Assembly: GCF_002906165.1 (NCBI RefSeq)
Contig: NZ_PPCN01000004.1
Location: 62,001 to 126,000 of the forward strand
Reading direction: 5' to 3'
Length of the DNA: 64,000 nucleotides
Source of the DNA: Roseibium marinum
GTDB lineage: Bacteria; Pseudomonadota; Alphaproteobacteria; Rhizobiales; Stappiaceae
The translations under genes and the position numbers were made by a program. Positions 25,931 to 34,367 of the stretch are shown piece after piece (within the stretch, counting starts at the first letter, position 1; each line of letters begins with the position of its first letter). Under the pieces are notes generated by a model that was not told the DNA's origin, searched no databases, and saw only the letters and a list, made by a program, of their open reading frames with translations.

Positions 25931-26662
25931 ATGACCTATTGTGTCGGCTTGAAACTGGATCGTGGCCTGGTCTTTGCCGCGGACACGAGAACCAACGCCG
26001 GTGTCGACAACATCTCCACCTTCAAGAAGCTGCATGTCTGGGAGGAGCCGGGCGAAAGGGTGATCACCCTCGCGTCCGCGGGAAACCTGGCTGTTACGCA
26101 GGCCGTCATTTCCCTGTTGAGCGAACATATAGCCTCGGCGGAAAGTGACCGGGCGACGCTGATGAGCGCCAGGACCATGTTCCAGGTTGCCCGCCTGGTC
26201 GGCAGTGCGGTCCGGGAAGTCAAGGAGATCGACGGAGAAGCTCTCGCGGCCAGCGCGGACAACTTCTTCGTGACCTTCATCCTGGGTGGCCAGATCAAGG
26301 GCGAACAGCCCCGCATGTTTCAGGTCTATGCCGCCGGAAACTTTATCGAGGTGGGCGAGGATACGCCCTACCTGCAGATCGGCGAGCACAAATACGGCAA
26401 GCCTATCCTGGACCGCGTGACCCGTGCCGACATGCGCCTTGGCGAAGCGGCCAAGCTGGTTCTGCTGTCCTTCGACAGCACCTTGCGCTCCAATCTGTCG
26501 GTCGGCATGCCGATCGACATGCTCCTCTACAATACGGATACCTTTTCCACCGAGCGCCAGGTCCGGATCGAGCAGGACGATCCCTATTTCCAGAAACTGT
26601 CCCACGGCTGGTCGGAAAAACTGCGCGCGGCATTCGCCGAACTTGAAGAATTCGAAGTTTAA
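25931..26662 (+). CDS. anbu: Anbu proteasome-type peptidase
   Basis: A 243-residue Ntn-hydrolase of the Anbu (ancestral beta subunit, BPH) family, related to HslV and the 20S proteasome. After removal of Met1 the N-terminus is Thr1; D17 in FAADTRT and a lysine at 31-32 (STFKKL) give the proteasome-type active site. SAGNLAVTQAV and GEAAKLVLLSFDSTLRSNLSVG are family segments. Family members assemble into open helical or ring particles without a known ATPase partner. It is last in the ATP-grasp, alpha-E, transglutaminase set, 173 bp downstream, with AAGGACAAGGGA before the ATG. Confidence 0.93.
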   Translation: MTYCVGLKLDRGLVFAADTRTNAGVDNISTFKKLHVWEEPGERVITLASAGNLAVTQAVISLLSEHIASAESDRATLMSARTMFQVARLVGSAVREVKEIDGEALAASADNFFVTFILGGQIKGEQPRMFQVYAAGNFIEVGEDTPYLQIGEHKYGKPILDRVTRADMRLGEAAKLVLLSFDSTLRSNLSVGMPIDMLLYNTDTFSTERQVRIEQDDPYFQKLSHGWSEKLRAAFAELEEFEV

Positions 26663-26746
26663 GGGTCATAGCCGGCTCACCAGTCTGTCAGGACGGCGTC
26701 ACAAACCAGCATTAGAAGCGGACCGGTCAATTCCGGAGGTTTACCC

Positions 26747-28171
26747 ATGAGCAATTCCAGCGCCGAGCCAGACTTGGACACCATTGTCTGGATAAGGGAG
26801 CCGGCCCAGAAACATCTGGACGCCAATGACGCGTCCCTCAGGGCGGTGCGCGACATGATCAAGGCCGGCAGGCGCCAGCAGGTGGTGGATCTGCTTAAAC
26901 GCTGGGATCCGGTGGACGTCATGCAGCTTCTCACCCGGCTGCGGCTCAAACACGCGCGCAAGCTGTTCCAGTGGCTTCCCGCCAATCCGTCGATCAAGGT
27001 TGTCGCCGAACTGCGTCCGGAATTCCGCTCCATCCTGATGGAGGAAACGACGCTCGAGCAGTTCCGCGACATTCTCGCCGGGCTCGACCCGGAGGACACG
27101 ACCGAAATCCTCAACGAGTTTCCCGATGACGTCGCCGACGAACTGATCGCCCGCCTTCCCGACGTGGAAGACATCGCCACGCTTGCCACTTACGCCGACG
27201 ACACGGCCGGCAGGGTGATGGCCCGCAAATTCGTCGCCCTGCCCGAGGATTGCTCCGCCGGGGAAGCGGTCTCGCAGATGCGCGAGCAGGCCGACCGCAT
27301 CCGCAAGATCTTCACGGTCTACGTCACCGATGCAAATGGCAAGCTGACGGGAACCGTTGAAGTCGGCAAGCTGCTGCTGGCTCCAAGCGAGACCCCGCTC
27401 CGCGAGATCATGAACCGTGATGTGCTCGCCGTTTCCGCCGACACGGACCAGGAGGAAGTCCTGCGCCTTGCCCGCAAACGCGACATGCGCACGGTGCCGG
27501 TCGTCTCCGGAGACGGCCATCTGCTCGGCCGGATCACTCCGAAGCAGCTCACCAGGATCGCCTCCGACGAGGCCAATGAGGACATGCTGCTGATGAGCGG
27601 CGTTTCGGCCGAAGCGCGCGCGGACGACACGGTCCTCAGGATCGTCAAGGGCCGCCTGCCCTGGCTGCTGGCCGGGCTGGTTGGAGCAAGCGTCGCCGCG
27701 ACCGTCGTCGGCTCCTATGAGGATCAACTCGCCGAGGCCGCCATTCTCGCGGCCTTCATTCCGGTCACCATGTCGATGGCGGGCAACGCGGGCCTCCAGG
27801 CCTCCGCGGTGGCCGTCCAGGGCATCGCCACCGGCGCGCTCTGGTCCGGCGATATTTTCTATCGCCTGATGAAGGAGTTTTTCGCCGCGCTGTTCAACGG
27901 AGTGATCGCAGGGATCGTCCTTGGCTGCCTCGTCCTGATCGCCTCTCTGGTGGTACCGCTGGAGGCGCCGCTGCACCTGGCTCTGGCGACATCCCTGTCC
28001 CTGGTGTGCGTCACCACCCTCGCCGCCACGGTCGGCGCGAGCATTCCCATCATACTCGACAAGATCGGCATCGATCCAGCCATGGCCATCGGCGTGTTCA
28101 TCACGTCGTCGAACGACGTGCTTGGCGTGCTGATCTTCTTCCTGATGGCGACGACGTTTTATCTGGGCTGA
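26747..28171 (+). CDS. mgtE: MgtE-family magnesium transporter (copy 2, divergent)
   Basis: A 474-residue MgtE-like protein: N-terminal helical domain (30-150), CBS pair (150-290) and a five-helix membrane part. The pore signature is IPVTMSMAGNAGLQASAVAVQGIATG, where copy 1 has GGNAGTQ, and the last helices contain ITSSNDVLGVLIFF with the conserved Asp. The N domain lacks much of the acidic residue density of copy 1, which suggests different Mg2+ sensing or another divalent ion. It has a CCGGAGG ribosome binding site and lies 84 bp after the anbu gene on the same strand. Confidence 0.88.
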   Translation: MSNSSAEPDLDTIVWIREPAQKHLDANDASLRAVRDMIKAGRRQQVVDLLKRWDPVDVMQLLTRLRLKHARKLFQWLPANPSIKVVAELRPEFRSILMEETTLEQFRDILAGLDPEDTTEILNEFPDDVADELIARLPDVEDIATLATYADDTAGRVMARKFVALPEDCSAGEAVSQMREQADRIRKIFTVYVTDANGKLTGTVEVGKLLLAPSETPLREIMNRDVLAVSADTDQEEVLRLARKRDMRTVPVVSGDGHLLGRITPKQLTRIASDEANEDMLLMSGVSAEARADDTVLRIVKGRLPWLLAGLVGASVAATVVGSYEDQLAEAAILAAFIPVTMSMAGNAGLQASAVAVQGIATGALWSGDIFYRLMKEFFAALFNGVIAGIVLGCLVLIASLVVPLEAPLHLALATSLSLVCVTTLAATVGASIPIILDKIGIDPAMAIGVFITSSNDVLGVLIFFLMATTFYLG

Positions 28172-28254
28172 AGGTCAACCCATGCCAGGAACCTGAATTC
28201 GAGTGCGTGGCCGAATGTCTCCGATCGGCAAAGGCGGATTTTCCGGGTTGCCGG

Positions 28255-29028
28255 TCAACCCGCTTGCAGTATCAACACAGCCGCATCGAATTCCGTGCGT
28301 TTGTAAGCCCGCAGGCTGGCCGCGTCCGCGTCCTCTCCCCAGCGCTCGATGTTGAAATCCTCTTCCACATGCGCGGCGGTCCAGACGCGGTCTGCATCCA
28401 GGTGGCCCTCTTTCAGGGACAGCGCCAGGATAGCCGAGCCGGTCAGGCTGGTGGCCGTGTGCAGTGCGGCAAGGCGAAGCGGTGTCTCCGCGCCGATCCG
28501 CCGCCGGTAGGCCTTGAGCAGGTCCTCCGGCTGGGATGCATGGACAATGCCCTCGATCAGCACGAAGCGTCCGCCGAGCAGGCTCCCCGCCCAGTCGATG
28601 ACCGGGTCCCAGAGGCCGCGCTGCGTCTCCACCAGGCTTTGCGGGTCGTCGGCGCGGTAACACAGCGCATCGCTGCCGGCGAAGCGGGTGATTTCGTCGG
28701 CGACTTCGTCATACCGGACAGAAACCGCATCCTGTGCCGAGTTGGCGATACGGGTCAGCGGCATGTTTGCCGGATTGATCACCTTTTCCTGCGCCATCCA
28801 TTCGGCCGCGACCGCCGCGCCCAGCGTCTCGTTCGGCAGGAGCAGTGTTGTCCTGCCGGGCGTTTTGACCGGCCGGCCGTCCAGGTGGATGGCAAAGCCG
28901 CCTTCCGCGGGTTCATGGGCCGCTTCCTTGTAGAAGCGCTTGGGCAATTCGCGCCGGGAAAATTCGCGCGCGCGCTGTTCCGGATCGCGCGCCGCATCTT
29001 CCTGCAGAACTTCAAGAAAATCGCTCAT
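28255..29028 (-). CDS. ATP12-family F1-ATPase assembly chaperone
   Basis: A 257-residue homologue of mitochondrial Atp12, which binds the alpha subunit of F1 during assembly. The family core is FAIHLDGRPVKTPGRTTLLLPNETLGAAVAAEW, then MPLTRIANSAQD and the acidic DALCYRADDP segment; the C-terminal VEEDFNIERWGED is also typical. The gene is characteristic of alphaproteobacteria. Its ATG overlaps the stop of the upstream HAD gene by one base (TGATG). Confidence 0.93.
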   Translation of the reverse strand: MSDFLEVLQEDAARDPEQRAREFSRRELPKRFYKEAAHEPAEGGFAIHLDGRPVKTPGRTTLLLPNETLGAAVAAEWMAQEKVINPANMPLTRIANSAQDAVSVRYDEVADEITRFAGSDALCYRADDPQSLVETQRGLWDPVIDWAGSLLGGRFVLIEGIVHASQPEDLLKAYRRRIGAETPLRLAALHTATSLTGSAILALSLKEGHLDADRVWTAAHVEEDFNIERWGEDADAASLRAYKRTEFDAAVLILQAG

Positions 29029-29708
29029 CAGACTGATACCTCGGAAAATTCCAGAATTTCGTTCAAGGCAAGATCGAGATCCTCAAATCCCTCGATGATC
29101 CGGTTCGCTCCGCCTGCGGTCAGTTGCGCGCGGTCGTGATATCCCCACGTGACCCCGACCGCATGAGCCCCGGCCGCCCTTGCCATCGCCATGTCGAAAC
29201 CGGTATCGCCGATCATCAGCGTGCGATGCGGGTCTGCCCCCGTCTCCGCAATGGCCCTGAGGATCATGTCCGGATGAGGCTTCGAAGGTGAAGTGTCTGC
29301 CGTCTGGATCGTGACGAAACGGCCGTGCAGGTCATGGGTGTCCTGCATATGCCTGACGCCGCGCATCGCCTTGCCCGTCGCGATGCCGAGCAGGATGTCG
29401 TCCTGCGCGTGAAGCTTTTCGACGGCTTCCCTGGCGCCCGGATAAAGCGGGTCGACATCGAGCCCCAGTCCGCGCCGGGAGATCTTGGACGCCCTGTAGG
29501 CATCCGCCATCTCCTGTGCCTTGTCCGCATGCGCGGGCCCGACGAGATCCGCAAAGGCTTCCTCCAGCGATCGCCCGACAATCGACAGGGCGGTTTTCCG
29601 GTCGGGCATGGGCAGACCGACCGCCTCGAACCCCACCTGGAGACCGTGCAGGATGGTGTTCTGGCTGTCCACCAGCGTGCCGTCGACATCGAAAACGATC
29701 AGATACAT
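29028..29708 (-). CDS. HAD-family phosphatase (Gph-like)
   Basis: A 226-residue HAD subfamily IA hydrolase: motif I LIVFDVDGTLVDSQ, motif II IATGKAMRG, motif III Lys in SKPHPDMILRA and motif IV LMIGDTGFDMAMA. The cap resembles phosphoglycolate phosphatase/PpaX. The ATG at 29708 was chosen because motif I must lie near the N-terminus; a longer frame to 29780 adds 24 residues without similarity. It is translationally coupled to ATP12 and, in many relatives, follows an RluC-type gene; here other genes intervene. Confidence 0.87.
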   Translation of the reverse strand: MYLIVFDVDGTLVDSQNTILHGLQVGFEAVGLPMPDRKTALSIVGRSLEEAFADLVGPAHADKAQEMADAYRASKISRRGLGLDVDPLYPGAREAVEKLHAQDDILLGIATGKAMRGVRHMQDTHDLHGRFVTIQTADTSPSKPHPDMILRAIAETGADPHRTLMIGDTGFDMAMARAAGAHAVGVTWGYHDRAQLTAGGANRIIEGFEDLDLALNEILEFSEVSV

Positions 29709-30142
29709 GGGAACCCAACCTGTGCTTACGGCCCGCATGTGCCGGGTTTTGGCGCCACGGTCAAGACATTGCGACACCATTGATCAATGAGATCTGGAAA
29801 TATTGACCCAGCGCAATGACCCCGGCTGCATGGGGCGATCTGGTGAAATCCACAGCTTGCGGCACATGGACCGGTTATTTCTGGATATCGCCGATTTGGC
29901 CGGTGCGCCCGAAAATCGCCTCTTTAAGGTGGTTTGCGACAACAGGGCCCATTACGCGTGGGTCCGTAAACACGTTGGTTACCATGTTTTGCGATATTGG
30001 TCGCTTCTGGTGGGCATGATCGTTTGGGGCAAGCTAGCCGCCAAAGAAATACGGATATGAACCGCAGCCGCAAGGCTGCGGGCAGAAGATTGGTTTTGCC
30101 TGAATGCAGCAGACAAACAAACGGATAGGCGACGAGAGCCGG
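29709..30142. other. Intergenic region between HAD gene and DUF2778 gene
   Basis: The 434 bp between these divergent genes hold no motif-bearing frame. A possible 64-codon frame (ATG 29866 to the stop near 30058) reads MDRLFLDIADLAGAPENR..., has no ribosome binding site, and is left unannotated. The segment 29960-30010 (GTTGGTTACCATGTTTTGCG) is AT-richer and could be promoter DNA for the plus-strand gene. Confidence 0.5.
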
Positions 30143-31444
30143 ATGGCAGCAAAAAAGAAACAGCGACCATTCTACGCGCTCCTTGCGGGATCAACCCTGC
30201 TGATTGCCGGGTTCGCCGTATCCGCCGTCTCCATCGGCCCCTCGCTGGCGCCCTCCAATTTGTCGCCGTCGGTCTCGACTTCCAAAACGCTGACCTTGGC
30301 CCATGTCACAACCGGAATGCCCGCTTCCACCCGGGTTCCTGCGAACACGGGAGCGGCAGAGAAGACGGCGAAATTCGCGAAGCCGTCTGTCCGATTGCCG
30401 GCCACCAGCTTCCCCGCAAAGCCCGCGCCTTCCGCAATTCCCGTTCAGGCGGAAGACGCCGAGGCGTCATCTCTCCGGCCAAAGGAAGACGACGCCCTGG
30501 CGAAGGCCCGGCGCACCGCCAGGAATGCGCTCGCAGGAAAACTCGCAAAGCTCAAACTCACCCGCACGCTCCTTGCCGCGAAGGCCAGGATGACGCCCGC
30601 TACAGACAAACCCGCGGCCGCGCAACGCGCCTTTGCCGAAGCACCTGCGGAAGCCTTGCCGAAAGTTCTGCCGCAGATCCTGGCCGAAAAGACGGGGGCA
30701 TCCTTGCCGGAGATTGCCGCCGAAGTCGAGGTGGCCTCACTTGATCCGCAAGCTTCACGAACTTTGGCTGAGACCACGAACCCGGCCAAGCCGGGAGCCA
30801 TACCGACCCGCATCCCCGGCGCCAAACCCGAGGTTGCACGCAGCGCGAAGCCGGCCGTCTCGAAACCCGTCGCTACGAAACCGAAGCAGGAAAAGCCGCA
30901 GGAGGCCACGCCTGTTCTTGCCTACGCGACGCCCGGAAATCCGGAAGAGGATGAAAACGGCGTCTTCAGCGGTCTCGGCAAACTGTTCGGCGGCGGCAAG
31001 GGCGGATTGCCCGGCGCGCACAGCAAGGTTGCGGTCTATGACATCAGTGCGGCGACGGTCCACATGCCGGATGGCACCAAACTCGAAGCCCATTCGGGCA
31101 TCGGAGCCAAGATGGACAATCCTAAATTCGCCTATGTGAAGAATTACGGGCCGACGCCACCGAACATCTACAAGCTGCGCATGCGCGAGCGGCTTTTCCA
31201 TGGTGTCGAGGCCATCCGCATGCTGCCGCATGACCGGAGCGCCATGAAGGGCCGCGACGGCATGCTGACCCATACCCGGCTGCTGCGCCGGTCGATCGGC
31301 TCCCACGGCTGCGTTGCCTTCAAGGATTACAACAAGTTCCTGAACGCCTTCAAGGCCGGCAAGATCAAGACCTTGATCGTTGTCCCATCCATGGAAAAGC
31401 TTCCCACATACATGGCAAAGCTTCAGCGGAACGCCGGCGCCTGA
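30143..31444 (+). CDS. DUF2778/Tlde1-domain L,D-transpeptidase-like protein
   Basis: A 433-residue protein with a basic N-terminus and one membrane helix (residues 9-32; ALLAGSTLLIAGFAVSAV), then about 270 residues of low-complexity Ala/Pro/Lys-rich linker, and a C-terminal DUF2778 domain. The domain reads KVAVYDISAATVHMPDGTKLEAHSG, GPTPPNIYKLRMRERLFHGVEAIRM and RSIGSHGCVAFKDYNKFL, with the catalytic Cys in SHGC as in YkuD-like L,D-transpeptidases. The Tlde1 type VI effectors share this domain; here no secretion genes are near and the anchor suggests housekeeping wall remodelling. The ATG at 30143 was preferred; 30104 is also possible. Confidence 0.82.
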   Translation: MAAKKKQRPFYALLAGSTLLIAGFAVSAVSIGPSLAPSNLSPSVSTSKTLTLAHVTTGMPASTRVPANTGAAEKTAKFAKPSVRLPATSFPAKPAPSAIPVQAEDAEASSLRPKEDDALAKARRTARNALAGKLAKLKLTRTLLAAKARMTPATDKPAAAQRAFAEAPAEALPKVLPQILAEKTGASLPEIAAEVEVASLDPQASRTLAETTNPAKPGAIPTRIPGAKPEVARSAKPAVSKPVATKPKQEKPQEATPVLAYATPGNPEEDENGVFSGLGKLFGGGKGGLPGAHSKVAVYDISAATVHMPDGTKLEAHSGIGAKMDNPKFAYVKNYGPTPPNIYKLRMRERLFHGVEAIRMLPHDRSAMKGRDGMLTHTRLLRRSIGSHGCVAFKDYNKFLNAFKAGKIKTLIVVPSMEKLPTYMAKLQRNAGA

Positions 31445-31520
31445 TCCGATCCGCCTTGCAGTGGAGCGAAGGATTGGCTAAGCCGCATGGGACAGCCTTC
31501 CCCCGCAGCCGGAGCTTTCC

Positions 31521-31691
31521 TTGACCAAGATCCTGATGGTGCTTCTTTTCCTGATTGCCGCCATCCAGGTAATCAAGCCGATCGGCTGGCCGGGTCTGAA
31601 AAAGCGCTCCGACGCCTGGAAGCTGGTCGCCGGTGTCGTGGCCGTCACCTTTGCCTCGGTGATCCTGAGCGCCATGTTTCAGGGTTTTTGA
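31521..31691 (+). CDS. Small conserved membrane protein (56 aa, TTG start)
   Basis: Translation from the TTG at 31521 gives MTKILMVLLFLIAAIQVIKP, a short loop GWPGLKKRSDAWKL, then a second helix VAGVVAVTFASVILSAMF. GGAG lies seven bases before the TTG, giving a well-placed ribosome binding site. Two hydrophobic helices and a basic loop suit a small inner-membrane protein; I recall similar proteins in rhizobia but cannot name a function. It follows the DUF2778 gene by 76 bp and is convergent with the pseudouridine synthase. Confidence 0.65.
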   Translation: MTKILMVLLFLIAAIQVIKPIGWPGLKKRSDAWKLVAGVVAVTFASVILSAMFQGF

Positions 31692-31720
31692 AATATTTGC
31701 GTTGAAGTGAAGGCGGAAAC

Positions 31721-32740
31721 CTACCGCTTGATCAGCGTTTCGTCCGGATCGTCCGCTTCCGGATCGTAATCCTTGGCATTGAAACCCAGAAGGTTCCAGG
31801 TCTGCTGCATATGCGGCGGCAGCGGCGCGGACACGTCGATCGCGCCATGGCCGGAAGGATGGGGAATGACGATCCGCCGGGCGAGCAGATGCAGCCGGTT
31901 CTGGATGCCGCCCGGCAACTCCCAGTTTTCGATGTTGAAATATTTGTCGTCGCCGATGATCGGATGGCCGATATGGGCGGCATGGGCACGCAGTTGATGC
32001 GTGCGCCCCGTGACCGGCTTCATGGTCACCCAGGACAGTTTCTGGGCGGATTTCTCGAAGACCGAATAAAGCGAGACGGCGTGCTGAGCCTCATCGTCAC
32101 CCTGACGGACGACCTGCATGCGCTCTTCGTCCTCGTTGCGGGCGAGAAAGGTTGAAATCCGGCCCTGATAGGGCTTGGGAACGCCGGCCAGCATCGCCCA
32201 GTAGATCTTGCGGGTATTGCGGTGGCGGAAGGCCTTGGTGAGTTCCTGCGCTGCCTGACGGGTTCGGGCAACGAGGATGATACCGGAGGTTTCCCGGTCG
32301 AGCCGGTGCACGAGGCGGGGCTTGTTGCCTTTGGCGTCGGTGAAAGCGTCCAACATGCCGTCCAGATGCCGGCTGAGGCCGGACCCGCCCTGCACCGCAA
32401 GGCCCGCCGGCTTGTTGAGGACCATCACGTGACTGTCCTCAAAGAGAAGCATGTCCTCGACGGCCTTGCGGTCGTCCGAGGTCAGTTTGGTGGATTTCGG
32501 CCTGGCGTTCTTCTTGTCGTCCGCGCGCAGTTCCACGCCGAGCGGCGGAATGCGGATCATCTGGCCTGTCGCGATGCGCGTATTGGATTCGGCGCGCTTG
32601 CCGTCGACCCGCACCTGTCCGGTACGCAGCAGTTTCTGCAGATGACCGAAGCCGAGCCCCGGAAAATGGTTTTTGAACCAACGGTCCAGGCGCATGCCCG
32701 CCTCATCGGCGGTCACTTGTTTCTGTTCAATCGCTGACAT
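31721..32740 (-). CDS. rluC: RluC/RluD-type 23S rRNA pseudouridine synthase
   Basis: A 339-residue RluA-family enzyme with an N-terminal S4 RNA-binding domain (GMRLDRWFKNHFPGLGFGHLQKLLRTGQVRVDGKR) and a catalytic domain with HRLDRETSGIILVART, where the Asp is the nucleophile, and VTGRTHQLRAHAAHIGHPIIGDDKY. It isomerises specific uridines of 23S rRNA; RluC-like specificity is inferred from the S4 domain and from alphaproteobacterial position. It follows crcB on the same strand, with about 130 bp between. Confidence 0.9.
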   Translation of the reverse strand: MSAIEQKQVTADEAGMRLDRWFKNHFPGLGFGHLQKLLRTGQVRVDGKRAESNTRIATGQMIRIPPLGVELRADDKKNARPKSTKLTSDDRKAVEDMLLFEDSHVMVLNKPAGLAVQGGSGLSRHLDGMLDAFTDAKGNKPRLVHRLDRETSGIILVARTRQAAQELTKAFRHRNTRKIYWAMLAGVPKPYQGRISTFLARNEDEERMQVVRQGDDEAQHAVSLYSVFEKSAQKLSWVTMKPVTGRTHQLRAHAAHIGHPIIGDDKYFNIENWELPGGIQNRLHLLARRIVIPHPSGHGAIDVSAPLPPHMQQTWNLLGFNAKDYDPEADDPDETLIKR

Positions 32741-32871
32741 GTTGTTCTCAAATTCGGCAGCAGGACACTTTTCGCGGCCCGGCGCATCCCACAGCCCCGC
32801 GCTTGAAGGCGTTGGGGCGAAAAATCGTTCCGGAGCGTATAGGCGGAATTGCCGTTAAAGGGAAGGGAAAG

Positions 32872-33255
32872 TTAGGACCCGACCTGACGCATGATCATCA
32901 GCCCGGCGAAGACCGCGACGATCGACAGAAGCACCGACGCGGCTACATAGACCAGTGCAAGTTGCGTGTCGCCGCGTTGCCAAAGAACCGCGGTATCGAG
33001 GGAAAAGGCCGAGAAAGTGGTAAAGCCGCCAAGTATCCCGGTTGCCAAGAAATAGCGCAGCGACTGCATATCACCGGTCTCGTGCCTGACCAGCCAGCCG
33101 ATGAAAAGCCCCATGATCAACGATCCGATAACATTGACACTGAGCGTGCCGACAGGAAAACCCGGTCCGAACAGTCTGAGCGTCCCCATCGACACCAGAT
33201 GCCGCCCGCCGGCGCCTATTCCGCCGCCGAGCATTATAAGAAGAAGATGATTCAA
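32872..33255 (-). CDS. crcB: Fluoride exporter CrcB/Fluc
   Basis: A 127-residue, four-helix fluoride channel subunit. Signatures are GGGIGAGGRHLVS near the N-terminus, the NVIGSLIMGLFIGW polar-track helix with its conserved Asn, and GILGGFTTFSAFSLD with the Phe-box and Na+-site. It acts as an antiparallel dimer. The start is a TTG at 33255, which gives the usual 8 residues before GGG; the only internal ATG (33234) would remove them. I looked for a fluoride riboswitch upstream and did not find a credible one. Confidence 0.92.
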   Translation of the reverse strand: MNHLLLIMLGGGIGAGGRHLVSMGTLRLFGPGFPVGTLSVNVIGSLIMGLFIGWLVRHETGDMQSLRYFLATGILGGFTTFSAFSLDTAVLWQRGDTQLALVYVAASVLLSIVAVFAGLMIMRQVGS

Positions 33256-33519
33256 ATCACGGCCCCAGTCATCACTCAGCTATTGCAACGACCCCAACAG
33301 CGCCGGTTTCGGTCCCGGCATCCGCTTGGTACCGTCACGCCCCGCTCCGGAACTTCTTCAAACACGCGCCTGGTGAACCTGGATCAAACCCGGCACAGCG
33401 CAAGCAGAACGACCTGGAAATTAATAGGGATCTGTTGCAGTCCCTTGATCCCTGCCTGTGAACGACAGCGGTGTCAATCCGTCATATAACTGCCCTGTCC
33501 GGGAAGACCCAACCGGGCG

Positions 33520-34308
33520 CTATTCCCCCGGCGCCACGGGTTTCGCAGCGTCGCCCTGCCCCATTTCCTCGAACACCTTGACCTGCTCGTCATATTTCGG
33601 ATCGATCGTGCCGCAGACCCGATCCCAGAAAGAAAAGAAATTGGCGAAGTTGTAGCGGAAGCGGGAATGGTGCTGATCGTGGAAGGTTACGCACACCATC
33701 GGCGAGGGCATGCGCGACATCGGCGAGGCCCAGAACTCAAAACCCGAATGGCCGATGGTGCCGTTGAAATGGTCCCACAGACGATGGACGATGAGAACCG
33801 GGATCGGGATCGGCAGAATGACCATGGCCCACAGATAGTAACTCTGCATGATGAAGGCGTCGACTAGGTCGTCCGAATAGGTGCTCCAGACGGTCGGGGC
33901 AACGGAGCGGTGATGCTCGGCATGGAACCGGTACATCACCTTGGTGTGCATGAAGCGGTGGCCCCAGTAGAACCAGGTGTCGAATGCGACAATGGAGACC
34001 GCGAACATCAGGAGGACGGACCACCAGGAAAGCTCCAGCGGTGAGACCAGCGTCCAGCCCTTCAGCGACAGGAAGATACCGCCGGCAAGACACCCCGCCG
34101 TTACCGTCAGCGACAAGACGCTCGCGCGGATTTCCTTCCACATGCGTTTTTCGCCGCGCCGGTTCTGTTGAATGCGCCGCTCCGGATGCCTGTTCTGGAT
34201 CTGGATCAGCACCCAACCGGTCGCGAAATAAAGAAATACGTTGATCGCATAGACCGCCGCGTAAATCGGCAGAAATTCGAGCAGAACGGATAGCGCCTGA
34301 TCCAGCAT
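33520..34308 (-). CDS. Fatty acid hydroxylase/sterol desaturase superfamily protein (third of three)
   Basis: A 262-residue membrane di-iron oxygenase. Histidine boxes are YWGHRFMH, YRFHAEHH and FHDQHH, with four hydrophobic helices between. The family hydroxylates or desaturates acyl chains, sterols or carotenoids at the membrane; the substrate here is unknown. Domain organisation matches the two paralogues directly upstream (34368-35192 and 35192-35971), with 60 bp between this ATG (ribosome binding site AAAGGA) and the preceding stop. All three look active as regards metal ligands. Confidence 0.87.
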   Translation of the reverse strand: MLDQALSVLLEFLPIYAAVYAINVFLYFATGWVLIQIQNRHPERRIQQNRRGEKRMWKEIRASVLSLTVTAGCLAGGIFLSLKGWTLVSPLELSWWSVLLMFAVSIVAFDTWFYWGHRFMHTKVMYRFHAEHHRSVAPTVWSTYSDDLVDAFIMQSYYLWAMVILPIPIPVLIVHRLWDHFNGTIGHSGFEFWASPMSRMPSPMVCVTFHDQHHSRFRYNFANFFSFWDRVCGTIDPKYDEQVKVFEEMGQGDAAKPVAPGE

Positions 34309-34367
34309 GATTTTCCTTTAAGTCCGTTTAGCAGGTTGGCTGACACGACGTGTAAACGCATGCGGGC

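Noticed and set aside
29803..30060. 85-residue frame between the HAD and DUF2778 genes
   Set aside because: Starts with TTG, has no ribosome binding site and no recognisable motif; an internal ATG frame of 64 residues is no better.
33256..33519. Fluoride riboswitch in front of crcB
   Set aside because: Fragments such as GGATGCC, AACCGG and TGATGAC occur in the right order on the minus strand, but the paired GG-GATGG...CC-CC core and the helix partners of the consensus are missing.
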